From: Syntrophobacterales bacterium
Lineage (GTDB): Bacteria; Desulfobacterota; Desulfobaccia; Desulfobaccales; 0-14-0-80-60-11
Direction: 5' to 3'
Assembly (NCBI GenBank): GCA_023229795.1
Contig: JALNYP010000077.1
Coordinates: forward strand, 1 to 15,320
Length of the DNA: 15,320 nt
Each line of letters begins with the position of its first letter. The first letter of the stretch is position 1. This document shows, piece by piece, positions 1-5,839 of the stretch. The notes under the pieces were generated by a model. That model was not told where the DNA came from and did not search any database. It saw only the letters and a list, made by a program, of their open reading frames with translations. The position numbers were made by a program, and so were the translations under genes.

Positions 1-43
1 GGGATCCGGATTTATGGGACCGGGAAAGGGATCCGGATTAATG
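1..43. repeat. short direct repeat inside the partial gene
   Basis: GGGATCCGGATTTATG at 1-16 and GGGATCCGGATTAATG at 28-43 differ at one position. They encode the repeated peptide INPDP on the minus strand. The repeat may continue beyond the window edge, which cannot be seen here. Confidence 0.5.
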
Positions 44-444
44 TCCTCAGCCCAGACATACCGGGCTCCAGGGGGCTGGTCCCAGGAATCCACCAGATCA
101 CAGAACGCCTCCGGGTGCAGCATCCAGGCTGCCTCTTTCCAGTCCAGCAGGACCGAGTAGCCTTCAGGACTCTGAAGGATCTCAACGGACCGGACCCCAG
201 CGTCCAGCAGGGCCCTGGCTGTGGCTTTCCGGACCCTATGGCTGAGGATCCAGTCCACCAGGGACCCGTGGTTCAGTACCTGGCCTGATGCCAGGGAGAT
301 CTCCTCGATCAGCAGTTCCCTGGGAGGCCAGTCCGGATTGATCCAGTCCCGCTCCAGCCGATCCCAGCTAGGATAATCCGCTACAAAAGCCGCAATTGTG
401 CTGCCTATAGCTGGACCATGAACTCGGAAAAATGTCGCTTCCAC
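1..444 (-). CDS. hypothetical protein, 3' end outside the window
   Basis: The frame is open from a GTG at 444-442 to the window edge (148 codons, no stop). The start was chosen because AAGGAGG lies 8 nt upstream (453-459), and a strong promoter lies just behind it at 473-501. The product begins MEATFFRVHGPAIGSTIAAF and is rich in Trp and acidic residues. I recognise no domain. Near the visible end the motif INPDP occurs twice, matching a direct DNA repeat at 1-16 and 28-43. It is separated from the upstream gene only by the promoter, so it can be transcribed alone or together with the operon at 498-4366. The coding call is firm; the function is unknown. Confidence 0.8.
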   Translation of the reverse strand, partial: MEATFFRVHGPAIGSTIAAFVADYPSWDRLERDWINPDWPPRELLIEEISLASGQVLNHGSLVDWILSHRVRKATARALLDAGVRSVEILQSPEGYSVLLDWKEAAWMLHPEAFCDLVDSWDQPPGARYVWAEDINPDPFPGPINPDP

Positions 445-472
445 TGCAGCGCCTCCTTTGTTTTCTGCTGCA

Positions 473-501
473 ATAGTAGCGCGTTCGCTACTAACTGTCA
501 A
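473..501 (-). promoter_or_regulatory. sigma70-type promoter with palindromic operator, drives the gene at 1-444
   Basis: On the minus strand TTGACA (496-501) and TACTAT (473-478) are separated by exactly 17 nt. The spacer holds an inverted repeat with 8-bp arms and a 4-nt centre at 474-493 (core AGTAGCG-N4-CGCTACT). A repressor bound there would block RNA polymerase. The same palindrome core occurs in the promoter at 4398-4426 and after the regulator gene at 6308-6321. The TGA in TTGACA is also the stop codon of the upstream gene at 498-821. Confidence 0.85.
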
Positions 502-821
502 GCAGACCTCTCCGCATTGACCGCAAGTCTCCGGAGGTATTCCTCCGGAGTTTCCTGTGCGGTGGAACTCTTCTCCGCAGTCCTGGCAGACTTTACGTTC
601 TGTTCCCATCTTGATTGGTCCAATCCCCGGAGGAGTTCCTCCAGCACCGTCAGCACGGGGTTATCTAGTCTCCAGTAGTGGCCACATGCCCGGCACCGGA
701 ACGCAACCTCATCGCGGATCCAGGTCAGCAGATACCCAAAGACCCCCAGGTCAATGCAGGCGTTATCGCAGGACTGGATATCCCGGGATCCACAGCACCC
801 ACACCTCAGATCCTCTGCCAT
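498..821 (-). CDS. small zinc-ribbon protein
   Basis: 107 aa starting at ATG 821, with GAGGGG about 8 nt upstream. Two Cys pairs, C7/C10 (CGCC) and C43/C46 (CRAC), are spaced as in a zinc ribbon, with extra Cys at 9, 18 and 22. The C-terminal half is charged and probably helical. It overlaps the end of the upstream gene (806-1906) by 16 nt, so it is the last gene of the operon. Its TGA stop lies inside the -35 box of the next promoter. A nucleic-acid or protein-binding role is likely from the ribbon alone; the target is unknown. Confidence 0.8.
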   Translation of the reverse strand: MAEDLRCGCCGSRDIQSCDNACIDLGVFGYLLTWIRDEVAFRCRACGHYWRLDNPVLTVLEELLRGLDQSRWEQNVKSARTAEKSSTAQETPEEYLRRLAVNAERSA

Positions 822-1906
822 TGCCGGCGCCCCTCTGACCCACAGGGGAACTCCCGGGCCTTATCGGGTTCAGAGCATGCACTTCCCACCTCCATGGTCA
901 GGGCAGTGTGGTTGATTGACCAGACCCTGTAGGGCCCTGCTCCCAGCCAGGATTCTACATTCCGGGCAAACTCATCCGAAGCCCAGGTGAGCTTAACAAG
1001 GTCTCCAGTAGAGACACTCCAGGGCTCGGGGTCACTGCCGCTTAGACCGGCCTGCAGTACAAAGCCCCAGTTCAGCGGAATGGGCCGGAAAGTCACCGGA
1101 ATCCCCCAGATCACCAGGGGACCTCCGGGATCATCTGGTAGGATCAGGTAGGAGCTATCCTCGCCCTTCTGCAGATGCAGATAGGTCTCGTGCTCCTGGG
1201 CCACCTGGAACTCCCGGGGCTCCCAGTACCGGGTATGAACCTCCACCAGGGCCCTCCGCATCATGTCCAGCAGGGTATCGGACGGCTGGATCCGGTCCCA
1301 CAGCGGTCTGCAGACCTCCTGACGTTCCTCCCCGACCACCGCCAGGTAGATCCGCGGCTGCCAGTAGGGGGATTGGGACTGGATCTCCAGGACATGCTGA
1401 TCCCAGGGCGTGACTACAGGGTCCGGAGGAGTTTTTTCGATTGTCTGCTCCTCCAGATACAATCTCTCTAGGTCCAGTTTGGTTTGGGCTTCGGCGTTAC
1501 AGGGTCGCCCAGCTCCACAGTCCCGGCAATTGCAGTCCTTATCGTGAATCACGGCGTCACAGGTATAATCCGCGGGGTTCCAGCAGGGTTCAGCAAGGGC
1601 CTGTTTCAGGACTTTCTCGACCTCCCGGGTAATCCCGACCTCCTGGCCCCGGAAGACCTTCCTGGCACTATCCGCACGGCTCAGAATTGACCCTCCCTCC
1701 TCGCGGAATGACCTGAACAGCCTCCGGAGACCGTCCTCGTGAGGTTTTAGGTAATGGGCCCCCATTTCTTTGTAAAAGACCTTCAGGAAGGGCTCCAGGC
1801 CGTAGCCGGCTAGGGCATCCAGCGCCCGGAGTTCATCTTCGGTGATCCGCAGGGTGCAGGTCACCTCGATGTCGGCATGATCTAGGATTCGGGGCTCATG
1901 GGACAT
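806..1906 (-). CDS. conserved phage-type hypothetical protein, 366 aa, with Cys cluster
   Basis: ATG at 1906, preceded only by a weak purine-rich site (AAGAGA). Residues about 1-90 (ADIEVTCTLRITEDELRALD, then a stretch on 'GYGLEPFLKVFYKEMG' and 'LKPHEDGLRRLF') resemble an N-terminal region I associate with hypothetical proteins of many phages; this is recollection, not a search. A Cys cluster follows at about residues 107-137 (YTCDAVIHDKDCNCRDCGAG), probably metal-binding. The rest is Trp-rich with no recognised motif. It lies 36 nt after the small Cys-protein gene and overlaps the zinc-ribbon gene by 16 nt, so it belongs to the 498-4366 operon. The function is unknown. Confidence 0.8.
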   Translation of the reverse strand: MSHEPRILDHADIEVTCTLRITEDELRALDALAGYGLEPFLKVFYKEMGAHYLKPHEDGLRRLFRSFREEGGSILSRADSARKVFRGQEVGITREVEKVLKQALAEPCWNPADYTCDAVIHDKDCNCRDCGAGRPCNAEAQTKLDLERLYLEEQTIEKTPPDPVVTPWDQHVLEIQSQSPYWQPRIYLAVVGEERQEVCRPLWDRIQPSDTLLDMMRRALVEVHTRYWEPREFQVAQEHETYLHLQKGEDSSYLILPDDPGGPLVIWGIPVTFRPIPLNWGFVLQAGLSGSDPEPWSVSTGDLVKLTWASDEFARNVESWLGAGPYRVWSINHTALTMEVGSACSEPDKAREFPCGSEGRRQWQRI

Positions 1907-1942
1907 GGTTTTGGTCTCTTTTCTTCTTCGAATTAGGAGTCT

Positions 1943-2158
1943 TCATTCCGATATCCACTCCCCGCAGCCCAACCATCCTTCTTTGGTGGGCTGGGGCAAG
2001 GGTAGATGTCCAGGATACCGGCAACACATTGGGGCATCGCTGGACACCTCCTGGCCAGTCCCCAGTACAACGAGGGTCTCGGTCTTGGTTACCAGGTAGC
2101 GGCAATCCCAACAGCTACCCAGGAGGTGATTGGTCCGCTCAGGTCTATATCTGGCCAT
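1943..2158 (-). CDS. small Cys-rich protein (CxxC...CRYP...GCGEW pattern)
   Basis: 71 aa. The start ATG shares its A with the TGA of the HD-hydrolase gene (TGATG at 2156-2160), so translation is coupled. The Cys layout is CWDCRYL near residue 16, CCRYPGHLP near 45 and GCGEW near 65. This order (CxxCr-f/y, C-r-y-P, then W..CGE) is typical of small metal-binding phage proteins of unknown role. No membrane segment is visible. It sits between a nucleotide-metabolism gene and a phage hypothetical gene in the same operon. Confidence 0.75.
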   Translation of the reverse strand: MARYRPERTNHLLGSCWDCRYLVTKTETLVVLGTGQEVSSDAPMCCRYPGHLPLPQPTKEGWLGCGEWISE

Positions 2159-2715
2159 CAGGATTCCGCCTTCCCGGCCCCAGGGATCCGGAGTTCCCGG
2201 GCCCTTGCCATGAATCGGCTATAGGCCTGCTCGGGGCCCCAGCGCTTGATCCGGACTTCAGCGGGATCCACCTCGGCGGTGCTGATCCAGTAGTCCAGGG
2301 TCCCGAGGACCTGGATCTTCTCGGTCGCCAGCATCCGGAGGTCCCAGTACCGCAGGGACTTCTTTCCGGAGAACCACGGCAGGGAATACTTATCCGCAAT
2401 CACTCCCTCGAAATTCGCTTCAATGGCCCGGTACTCGGGCAACAGCGCCTTCAGGGGCCTTTGAACATCCCCCAGGTAGGCCTCCGCGGCGTCGTGGAGC
2501 AGCGCCAGTACAGCGAACTCAGGTTCAATCAGCCGGCTCATCAAAACACTGTGCTGGGCCACCGAATACGGCCACGGAGACTGGCCGCCAAACCGAGCAG
2601 TATGGCTCAATCCCCTGGCAATATCCTGAATCCGGATGGCCTCTCTATCGGGGTTCAGGAGATCAATGTATCCACCGCTGGCCAACCAAATAGCACTACT
2701 GCAGTTCAGGGTCAC
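2158..2715 (-). CDS. HD-domain phosphohydrolase, YfbR-like (5'-deoxynucleotidase family)
   Basis: 185 aa from a GTG at 2715 that overlaps the upstream stop (GTGA); AAAGGA lies 11 nt upstream. A longer frame from ATG 2826 exists, but it would run 115 nt into the upstream gene. The family opening is clear (YIDLLNPDREAIRIQDIARG). Metal-site residues are H55 (YSVAQHS), H74-D75 (LLHDAAEAYLGD), E78 and D83; R41 matches the conserved Arg of YfbR. Members dephosphorylate deoxynucleoside monophosphates in the cytosol, and phages use them to adjust nucleotide pools or supply modified-nucleotide pathways. No thymidylate synthase or base-modification gene lies in the window, so the exact substrate stays open. 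Its TGA is coupled to the next gene by TGATG. Confidence 0.92.
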   Translation of the reverse strand: MTLNCSSAIWLASGGYIDLLNPDREAIRIQDIARGLSHTARFGGQSPWPYSVAQHSVLMSRLIEPEFAVLALLHDAAEAYLGDVQRPLKALLPEYRAIEANFEGVIADKYSLPWFSGKKSLRYWDLRMLATEKIQVLGTLDYWISTAEVDPAEVRIKRWGPEQAYSRFMARARELRIPGAGKAES

Positions 2716-3515
2716 GGTGCTTCGGGTCCTTTCATTGGAATCCAGAACTCCACAGGGGGCTGACCAGTTGGACCCCGCTCGGGACAGGCAACTCCGGTTA
2801 TTTTGTCGTGCCAGCAGGCCGAACATAGGGCATGGCTGGGATTTAGGTCCCGTCTACCGCACCACCGACACCGGTCACCCTGACTTAGGCGATCTAGCGT
2901 CATAATGCGGTGAATGGTCTTTAGGCCGGACAATATAGCAGAGTCCGGTTCCCCTGGATGATCTGCAGGACACTGATGGCTGTTGCCATCCTGTATCCGC
3001 TGACCGCAGCCCTGACATTGCCAGGAATCCGCACCCCAGGGCGGCCGACTCACAATGTAGGGCCCGGTAAGCCGCCCATGATGCTCCAGAGCCTCCCGCA
3101 GTCCCTCCAGATCCGGCCCCCAGATCTCCACCCCAGGGCCAGTCCGGAGTTCCCGCTGGGCCCAGGCCGTTAGCGCCGGCAGATCCCCGACCAATACCAC
3201 CGGAATGCTCCGGATCACCTGCAGGGCCCTGGGGTCAGCAGGCCAGCCCTCAGAATACCGCCGCAACAACACCCGGACCCTGCCGGTTTCGTGATTCTCC
3301 TGGACCTCCAACAGGTCCCAGGACAACCTGATGCCCTTCTGGTGTTCTGAAGTCTCCTCCAGGGCCTCTTGCTTGACCGCTTCCTCCAGCATCCTGCTGA
3401 ACTCCTCAAGGCAGTTCCGGGCCCGGTCAACGGGGTGCCACATCTGGGAATCCACCGGAACCCAATCCAGCACTGTTTCGCGCCACTGTTCCAGGTACCA
3501 TTGAGCTGGTTTCAT
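2712..3515 (-). CDS. hypothetical protein with C-terminal zinc-finger-like Cys clusters
   Basis: 267 aa. ATG at 3515 overlaps the upstream stop (ATGA), with AAAGAGG just before it. The N-terminal 160 residues contain helical, charged segments (ARNCLEEFSRMLEEAVKQEA) and no known motif. The C-terminal third has two Cys groups: CQGCGQRI...HQC, then CRWCGRR...CSACW...C. They look like two zinc ribbons and suggest nucleic-acid or protein binding. Its end overlaps the start of the HD hydrolase by 4 nt (GTGA). It is the second gene of the operon from the promoter at 4398-4426. Confidence 0.8.
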   Translation of the reverse strand: MKPAQWYLEQWRETVLDWVPVDSQMWHPVDRARNCLEEFSRMLEEAVKQEALEETSEHQKGIRLSWDLLEVQENHETGRVRVLLRRYSEGWPADPRALQVIRSIPVVLVGDLPALTAWAQRELRTGPGVEIWGPDLEGLREALEHHGRLTGPYIVSRPPWGADSWQCQGCGQRIQDGNSHQCPADHPGEPDSAILSGLKTIHRIMTLDRLSQGDRCRWCGRRDLNPSHALCSACWHDKITGVACPERGPTGQPPVEFWIPMKGPEAP

Positions 3516-4366
3516 GACTTCGCCTCTTTCTTCGGAATCACAGGATCCAGCCCCAGCATCGCCTCGAGCTCCAAATCCCGAACAACATCCTGCAGGACCT
3601 TCGAGATCTCCCGGGGACTATACCCGGCCCCAACATACCTGATCATCGCAGCACTGAGGGCCCCGTAGCAGGACCCCTCCAGCTCCAGCGCAGCCCCAGT
3701 ATACCGGTAGTCCCGATCATACAGGGAACCGGGATTCGGCCGCCCCGAAGTAACCTCCTCAGTAGCCCGGGAACCCCGCATCCAGGCCTCCCAGTCCATC
3801 ATGAACTTCAAGGTCCGGTCATCAGTGATATTCCGCAGCGGGTTCCACTGGCCTCGGAGTTCAGTCCACTTCTGCCAGTACAGATCCCGGAGGTCCACTC
3901 GGTTTTGGTCCCGCAGGGCTATCTGCCGTCTGCAGTAGGCCAGCTCAGCCTTCAGCGCACCCAGGCAGGGGGGTTCTGCCTGACCGCTGGGATTCTGCAG
4001 TTTATCCAGGACCTCGGACCGTCTCGCGTCCGGCGGAACCTCTCCGGAATCGTTACGCTCCAGATCCTCCAGAGCCTCGATCACCATACCCAGGTCGCTC
4101 CCGCTTAATTGGATCCCTGCCCCCTGGCCGGTGTCCGGGGTATCCTCTTTCGTGAACAACACCAGGGACCGGTCCCCGGACTCCCAGAGCTGCCAACCAT
4201 CCTGTTTCCAGCCCCGGGCTACCTCGTGATCCCGCAGCTCGGGGCTCGGAGTCCAGTTCATTTCGCTGGGGAACCGGACATCCCCCTGGTCACTGCTCAG
4301 CAGCCCGTTGATCATGTGCTGGATATCCTGCCGATCAGCAGCCCTATAGAGAACAAATCTACCCAT
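3512..4366 (-). CDS. hypothetical protein, first gene of the left operon
   Basis: 284 aa from ATG 4366 (MGRFVLYRAADRQD), chosen because GGGAGG lies 9 nt upstream; the frame is open to 4426 but that part overlaps the promoter. The protein is acidic and Trp-rich with several helices (DLGMVIEALEDLERND) and a single Cys pair too far apart for a finger. I do not recognise a family. Its stop overlaps the next start (ATGA at 3512-3515). It is read from the promoter at 4398-4426, only about 30 nt upstream, with a spacer palindrome that implies repression. Confidence 0.8.
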   Translation of the reverse strand: MGRFVLYRAADRQDIQHMINGLLSSDQGDVRFPSEMNWTPSPELRDHEVARGWKQDGWQLWESGDRSLVLFTKEDTPDTGQGAGIQLSGSDLGMVIEALEDLERNDSGEVPPDARRSEVLDKLQNPSGQAEPPCLGALKAELAYCRRQIALRDQNRVDLRDLYWQKWTELRGQWNPLRNITDDRTLKFMMDWEAWMRGSRATEEVTSGRPNPGSLYDRDYRYTGAALELEGSCYGALSAAMIRYVGAGYSPREISKVLQDVVRDLELEAMLGLDPVIPKKEAKS

Positions 4367-4397
4367 CTCGGTGCCTCCCTTGGCTTCTTGTTTCGAA

Positions 4398-4426
4398 ATA
4401 CTAGCGCATTCGCTACTATCTGTCAA
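4398..4426 (-). promoter_or_regulatory. sigma70-type promoter with spacer palindrome, drives the operon 4366-498
   Basis: TTGACA (4421-4426), 17 nt, TAGTAT (4398-4403) on the minus strand. The spacer holds TAGCG-N4-CGCTA (4402-4415), the same operator core as at 474-493. It is divergent from the plus-strand promoter at 4442-4470; the two -35 boxes are 15 nt apart. Confidence 0.85.
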
Positions 4427-4441
4427 CTACAATCTTGAGGG

Positions 4442-4470
4442 TTGACAATCGAATAACTTTGGAGTATTAT
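4442..4470 (+). promoter_or_regulatory. near-consensus plus-strand promoter with no gene downstream
   Basis: TTGACA (4442-4447), 17 nt, TATTAT (4465-4470): the closest match to consensus in the window. The spacer begins ATCGAATAAC, the reverse complement of the GTTATTCGAT found in many minus-strand promoters here, so the same regulator may act on it. No open frame with a ribosome site follows on the plus strand, so a non-coding RNA is possible. Confidence 0.65.
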
Positions 4471-4598
4471 TTGAGTGTCGGAAAAGTCTTTGAAAACTGA
4501 ATACCAAAGAGGTCTGCTCGCGGGCAGGACATTTGTATTGATTATCAACTAAATAAGAGTGTCTCGCCGCGGGCAGGACACTGATTTGGCTTGGGGGA

Positions 4599-4627
4599 CT
4601 GATAGTCGACAATCGAGATATTGTCTA
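4599..4627 (-). promoter_or_regulatory. possible weak promoter with spacer dyad
   Basis: TAGACA (4622-4627), 17 nt, TATCAG (4599-4604) on the minus strand. The spacer contains CTCGATTGTCGAC, matching the CGA-N3-TCG dyad of the right-block promoters. Downstream there is only a 21-codon frame (ATG TCC TGC...) without a good ribosome site. It could make a short RNA antisense to any RNA from 4470. Confidence 0.35.
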
Positions 4628-4816
4628 CAGGGCTGGAGGGGGGCTCGGAGATCTGAGAGACCTACTCCCGTACCCCGCTGGTCGCCTCCCGCCCAAAGCG
4701 ACCCCCCTACCCCCCGCCGGTCTCCCCCCGGCGCATCCTGCCCTCTAATCCGGGCCCAGGAGGCGCCAGGGCCCCCAGGGGGGTAGTCTGGGTCCGGCCG
4801 GACCCCTGGTCGACCT

Positions 4817-4840
4817 CCTGGGCCCCTCTGGGGGCCCAGG
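4817..4840 (-). terminator. perfect GC hairpin after the small gene 4848-4991
   Basis: CCTGGGCCCC (4817-4826), loop TCTG, GGGGCCCAGG (4831-4840): ten paired bases, 7 nt after the stop of the gene at 4848-4991. There is no U-run, so it may be a processed or Rho-assisted 3' end rather than a simple intrinsic terminator. Confidence 0.5.
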
Positions 4841-4847
4841 GCAGGCC

Positions 4848-4991
4848 TTACCGGGTCAGCCAACAGGCGCCCGTGGGGCCCGGGAGGGTGAAGGTTTCGG
4901 TGGCGGTGCAGACCCAGAAGGGCCCGTGGGATAGTTCGTCACCCCTGGCGGAGCCCAGGGACAGGGCTAGACCGAAGCCGAGGTCTAGCAT
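4848..4991 (-). CDS. tiny hypothetical protein, coupled to the upstream gene
   Basis: 47 aa. ATG at 4991 overlaps the upstream stop (TGATG), with a G-rich stretch before it. The product is MLDLGFGLALSLGSARGDEL followed by SHGPFWVCTATETFTLPGPT and a short tail. Residues 1-13 are hydrophobic but short for a membrane span. No family is recognised. It is the second gene of a two-gene unit read from 5196-5224 and ends just before the hairpin at 4817-4840. Confidence 0.6.
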   Translation of the reverse strand: MLDLGFGLALSLGSARGDELSHGPFWVCTATETFTLPGPTGACWLTR

Positions 4992-5161
4992 CACAGCCCC
5001 CAGGAGGGACGGATGTTCCGTGCTGCTGCGAGGGCCAGGGCGTAGCCTGCAGCCCCTACACAGAGCCAATGACGTTCCCGGGGGAACCCGTTCAGGCCAG
5101 TGCCCTGCAGCCACCAGGACCCGTCTTTCTTGACCACTGTACCACCCACCAGCTTGCCCAT
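4991..5161 (-). CDS. tiny protein with one hydrophobic segment
   Basis: 56 aa from ATG 5161 with the standard leader of this element (AAGGAGGCGCAAGACA before ATG, also seen at 8583 and 13736). It begins MGKLVGGTVVKKDGSWWLQG; residues about 32-47 (WLCVGAAGYALALAAA) could form one membrane segment. It is preceded by the promoter at 5196-5224 and coupled to the next small gene by TGATG. No homologue is recognised. A small inner-membrane protein is a reasonable but unproven guess. Confidence 0.75.
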   Translation of the reverse strand: MGKLVGGTVVKKDGSWWLQGTGLNGFPRERHWLCVGAAGYALALAAARNIRPSWGL

Positions 5162-5195
5162 TGTCTTGCGCCTCCTTGTTTTTCTCTCTGAACTC

Positions 5196-5224
5196 AGTAT
5201 AGGCGATAATCAGTTAAATGTCAT
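5196..5224 (-). promoter_or_regulatory. promoter for the unit 5161-4848
   Basis: ATGACA (5219-5224), 17 nt, TATACT (5196-5201) on the minus strand. The -10 is strong and the -35 weaker. Directly upstream of the -35 lie two copies of a 14-bp palindrome (5225-5261), a position more usual for an activator than for a repressor. Confidence 0.75.
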
Positions 5225-5261
5225 AGTACTGCAGTACTGTGCTGGACAGTACTGCAGTACT
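5225..5261. repeat. two AGTACTGCAGTACT palindromes upstream of a promoter
   Basis: Perfect 14-bp palindromes at 5225-5238 and 5248-5261, spaced 23 bp start to start (about two helical turns). They abut the -35 box of the promoter at 5196-5224. I found no other copy in the window. They are probably the binding site of a dimer-of-dimers regulator. Confidence 0.7.
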
Positions 5262-5281
5262 CAGTCGGCCGAGCGGACCCC

Positions 5282-5377
5282 CTAGGGCCCGAAGTAGTGG
5301 GCTGAGTAGAGGCCCTGGAGGCCCAGAACCAGGCCCCCCAGGACTGACGTAAGGGCCAGGACCAGGAGGCCCGTCAC
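5282..5377 (-). CDS. 31-aa single-span membrane peptide
   Basis: GTG at 5377 overlaps the stop of the upstream gene (GTGA). Residues 3-22 are an uninterrupted hydrophobic stretch (GLLVLALTSVLGGLVLGLQG), long enough to cross a membrane, followed by LYSAHYFGP. The stop is TAG at 5282. It is the last of three small coupled genes read from 5741-5769. Its size and form recall small phage membrane peptides such as holin-like or membrane-modulating factors, but nothing identifies its role. Confidence 0.65.
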   Translation of the reverse strand: MTGLLVLALTSVLGGLVLGLQGLYSAHYFGP

Positions 5378-5499
5378 AGGGCCCCCTGGGGCGCCGCCAG
5401 GGCCCCGAGGTCGACCTTCTGGTCAAGGGCCAGCATGAGGGCCCGGTAGGAGGCGTCCAGGGCGATGGACGCCTGAAGGGGGTCAGCATAGTAGGTCAT
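5374..5499 (-). CDS. tiny hypothetical protein, 41 aa
   Basis: ATG at 5499, one base after the upstream TAA (TAACATG), with AGGGGG about 10 nt before it. The product is MTYYADPLQASIALDASYRA then LMLALDQKVDLGALAAPQGA and a final Leu. It is predicted helical and amphipathic, with no recognised family. The stop overlaps the GTG of the next gene. It lies in the middle of the unit 5680-5282. Confidence 0.65.
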   Translation of the reverse strand: MTYYADPLQASIALDASYRALMLALDQKVDLGALAAPQGAL

Positions 5500-5500
5500 G

Positions 5501-5680
5501 TTAGCGGACCCCCTGCAGGGCCATAGCGGCCCGGTTGCGCAGGAGAATGGCCTCCCACCGGCGGGGCTGTTCCGGCATCACAACCAGGGTGTTTGCCGCT
5601 TCGGCAGAGGCCCGGGCCGCGCTAAGGGCCAGGGAGTCCCGCTGGGCGGGAAGGGTGTTGACCAGGTTCTCAAAGTTCAT
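5501..5680 (-). CDS. small hypothetical helical protein, 59 aa
   Basis: ATG at 5680 preceded by TAGGAGGCGCAAA, a strong ribosome site with normal spacing; the longer open frame up to 5863 overlaps the promoter and is rejected. The sequence starts MNFENLVNTLPAQRDSLALS and is Ala- and Arg-rich throughout, probably one long helix. It is the first gene of the unit from 5741-5769, with a 5' leader hairpin at 5707-5731. The function is unknown. Confidence 0.75.
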   Translation of the reverse strand: MNFENLVNTLPAQRDSLALSAARASAEAANTLVVMPEQPRRWEAILLRNRAAMALQGVR

Positions 5681-5706
5681 TTTGCGCCTCCTAGTTGTCT
5701 TCTGGC

Positions 5707-5731
5707 GCCCCGGGTCTTCTAGGTCCGGGGC
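5707..5731 (-). promoter_or_regulatory. 5' leader hairpin, loop shared with that at 8607-8631
   Basis: A 7-bp stem GCCCCGG/CCGGGGC encloses an 11-nt loop. The loop and most of the stem are identical to the leader hairpin at 8607-8631, but one stem pair is swapped (C-G against G-C), so pairing is kept. It sits between the promoter and the ribosome site and probably stabilises the mRNA or binds a factor. Confidence 0.6.
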
Positions 5732-5740
5732 ACATGCAGA

Positions 5741-5769
5741 ATGTAGCACGCCAATTAGTCGACTGTCAA
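5741..5769 (-). promoter_or_regulatory. promoter for the unit 5680-5282
   Basis: TTGACA (5764-5769), 17 nt, CTACAT (5741-5746) on the minus strand. Two GTGCATGCAC palindromes lie 19-51 bp upstream of the -35 (5789-5820), between this promoter and the divergent RHH gene, so both may answer to the same regulator. Confidence 0.7.
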
Positions 5770-5788
5770 GAACTATTTCCAGGGAGGG

Positions 5789-5820
5789 GTGCATGCACTG
5801 GGAAGAGGGGGTGCATGCAC
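5789..5820. promoter_or_regulatory. pair of GTGCATGCAC palindromes, presumed operator upstream of the RHH gene
   Basis: Ten-bp palindromes at 5789-5798 and 5811-5820, 22 bp apart start to start. The second extends to the 12-bp palindrome GGTGCATGCACC. They lie between the minus promoter at 5741-5769 and the ATG of the RHH gene at 5840. I see no canonical plus-strand promoter around them, so how the RHH gene is transcribed is not clear. Confidence 0.7.
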
Positions 5821-5839
5821 CTTCGGAGAACACTCCGGC

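Larger units (their letters stand above)
4471..4847. other. gene-poor stretch, candidate non-coding RNA region
   Basis: No convincing gene on either strand. Contents: a direct repeat of GCGGGCAGGACA (4520-4531 and 4569-4580, 49 nt apart), each copy forming a small hairpin; the second is bounded by AGTGTC/GACACT. A weak minus-strand promoter lies at 4599-4627. A C-run block at 4688-4729 has G-quadruplex potential on the minus strand. A perfect 10-bp hairpin closes the stretch at 4817-4840. The first 150 nt are lower in GC than the rest. The plus-strand promoter at 4442-4470 points into it. Confidence 0.5.

Noticed and set aside
2029..2763. 244-codon open frame on the plus strand
   Set aside because: It is opposite the HD-hydrolase and small Cys-protein genes, whose motifs and coupled starts are clear. 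It has no ribosome site and a low-complexity Gly/Pro/Gln composition typical of antisense frames in GC-rich DNA.
4549..4863. 104-codon minus frame rich in Gly, Pro and Arg
   Set aside because: No ribosome site; it overlaps the coding end of 4848-4991, the perfect hairpin and the G-run block; composition matches random GC-rich sequence.
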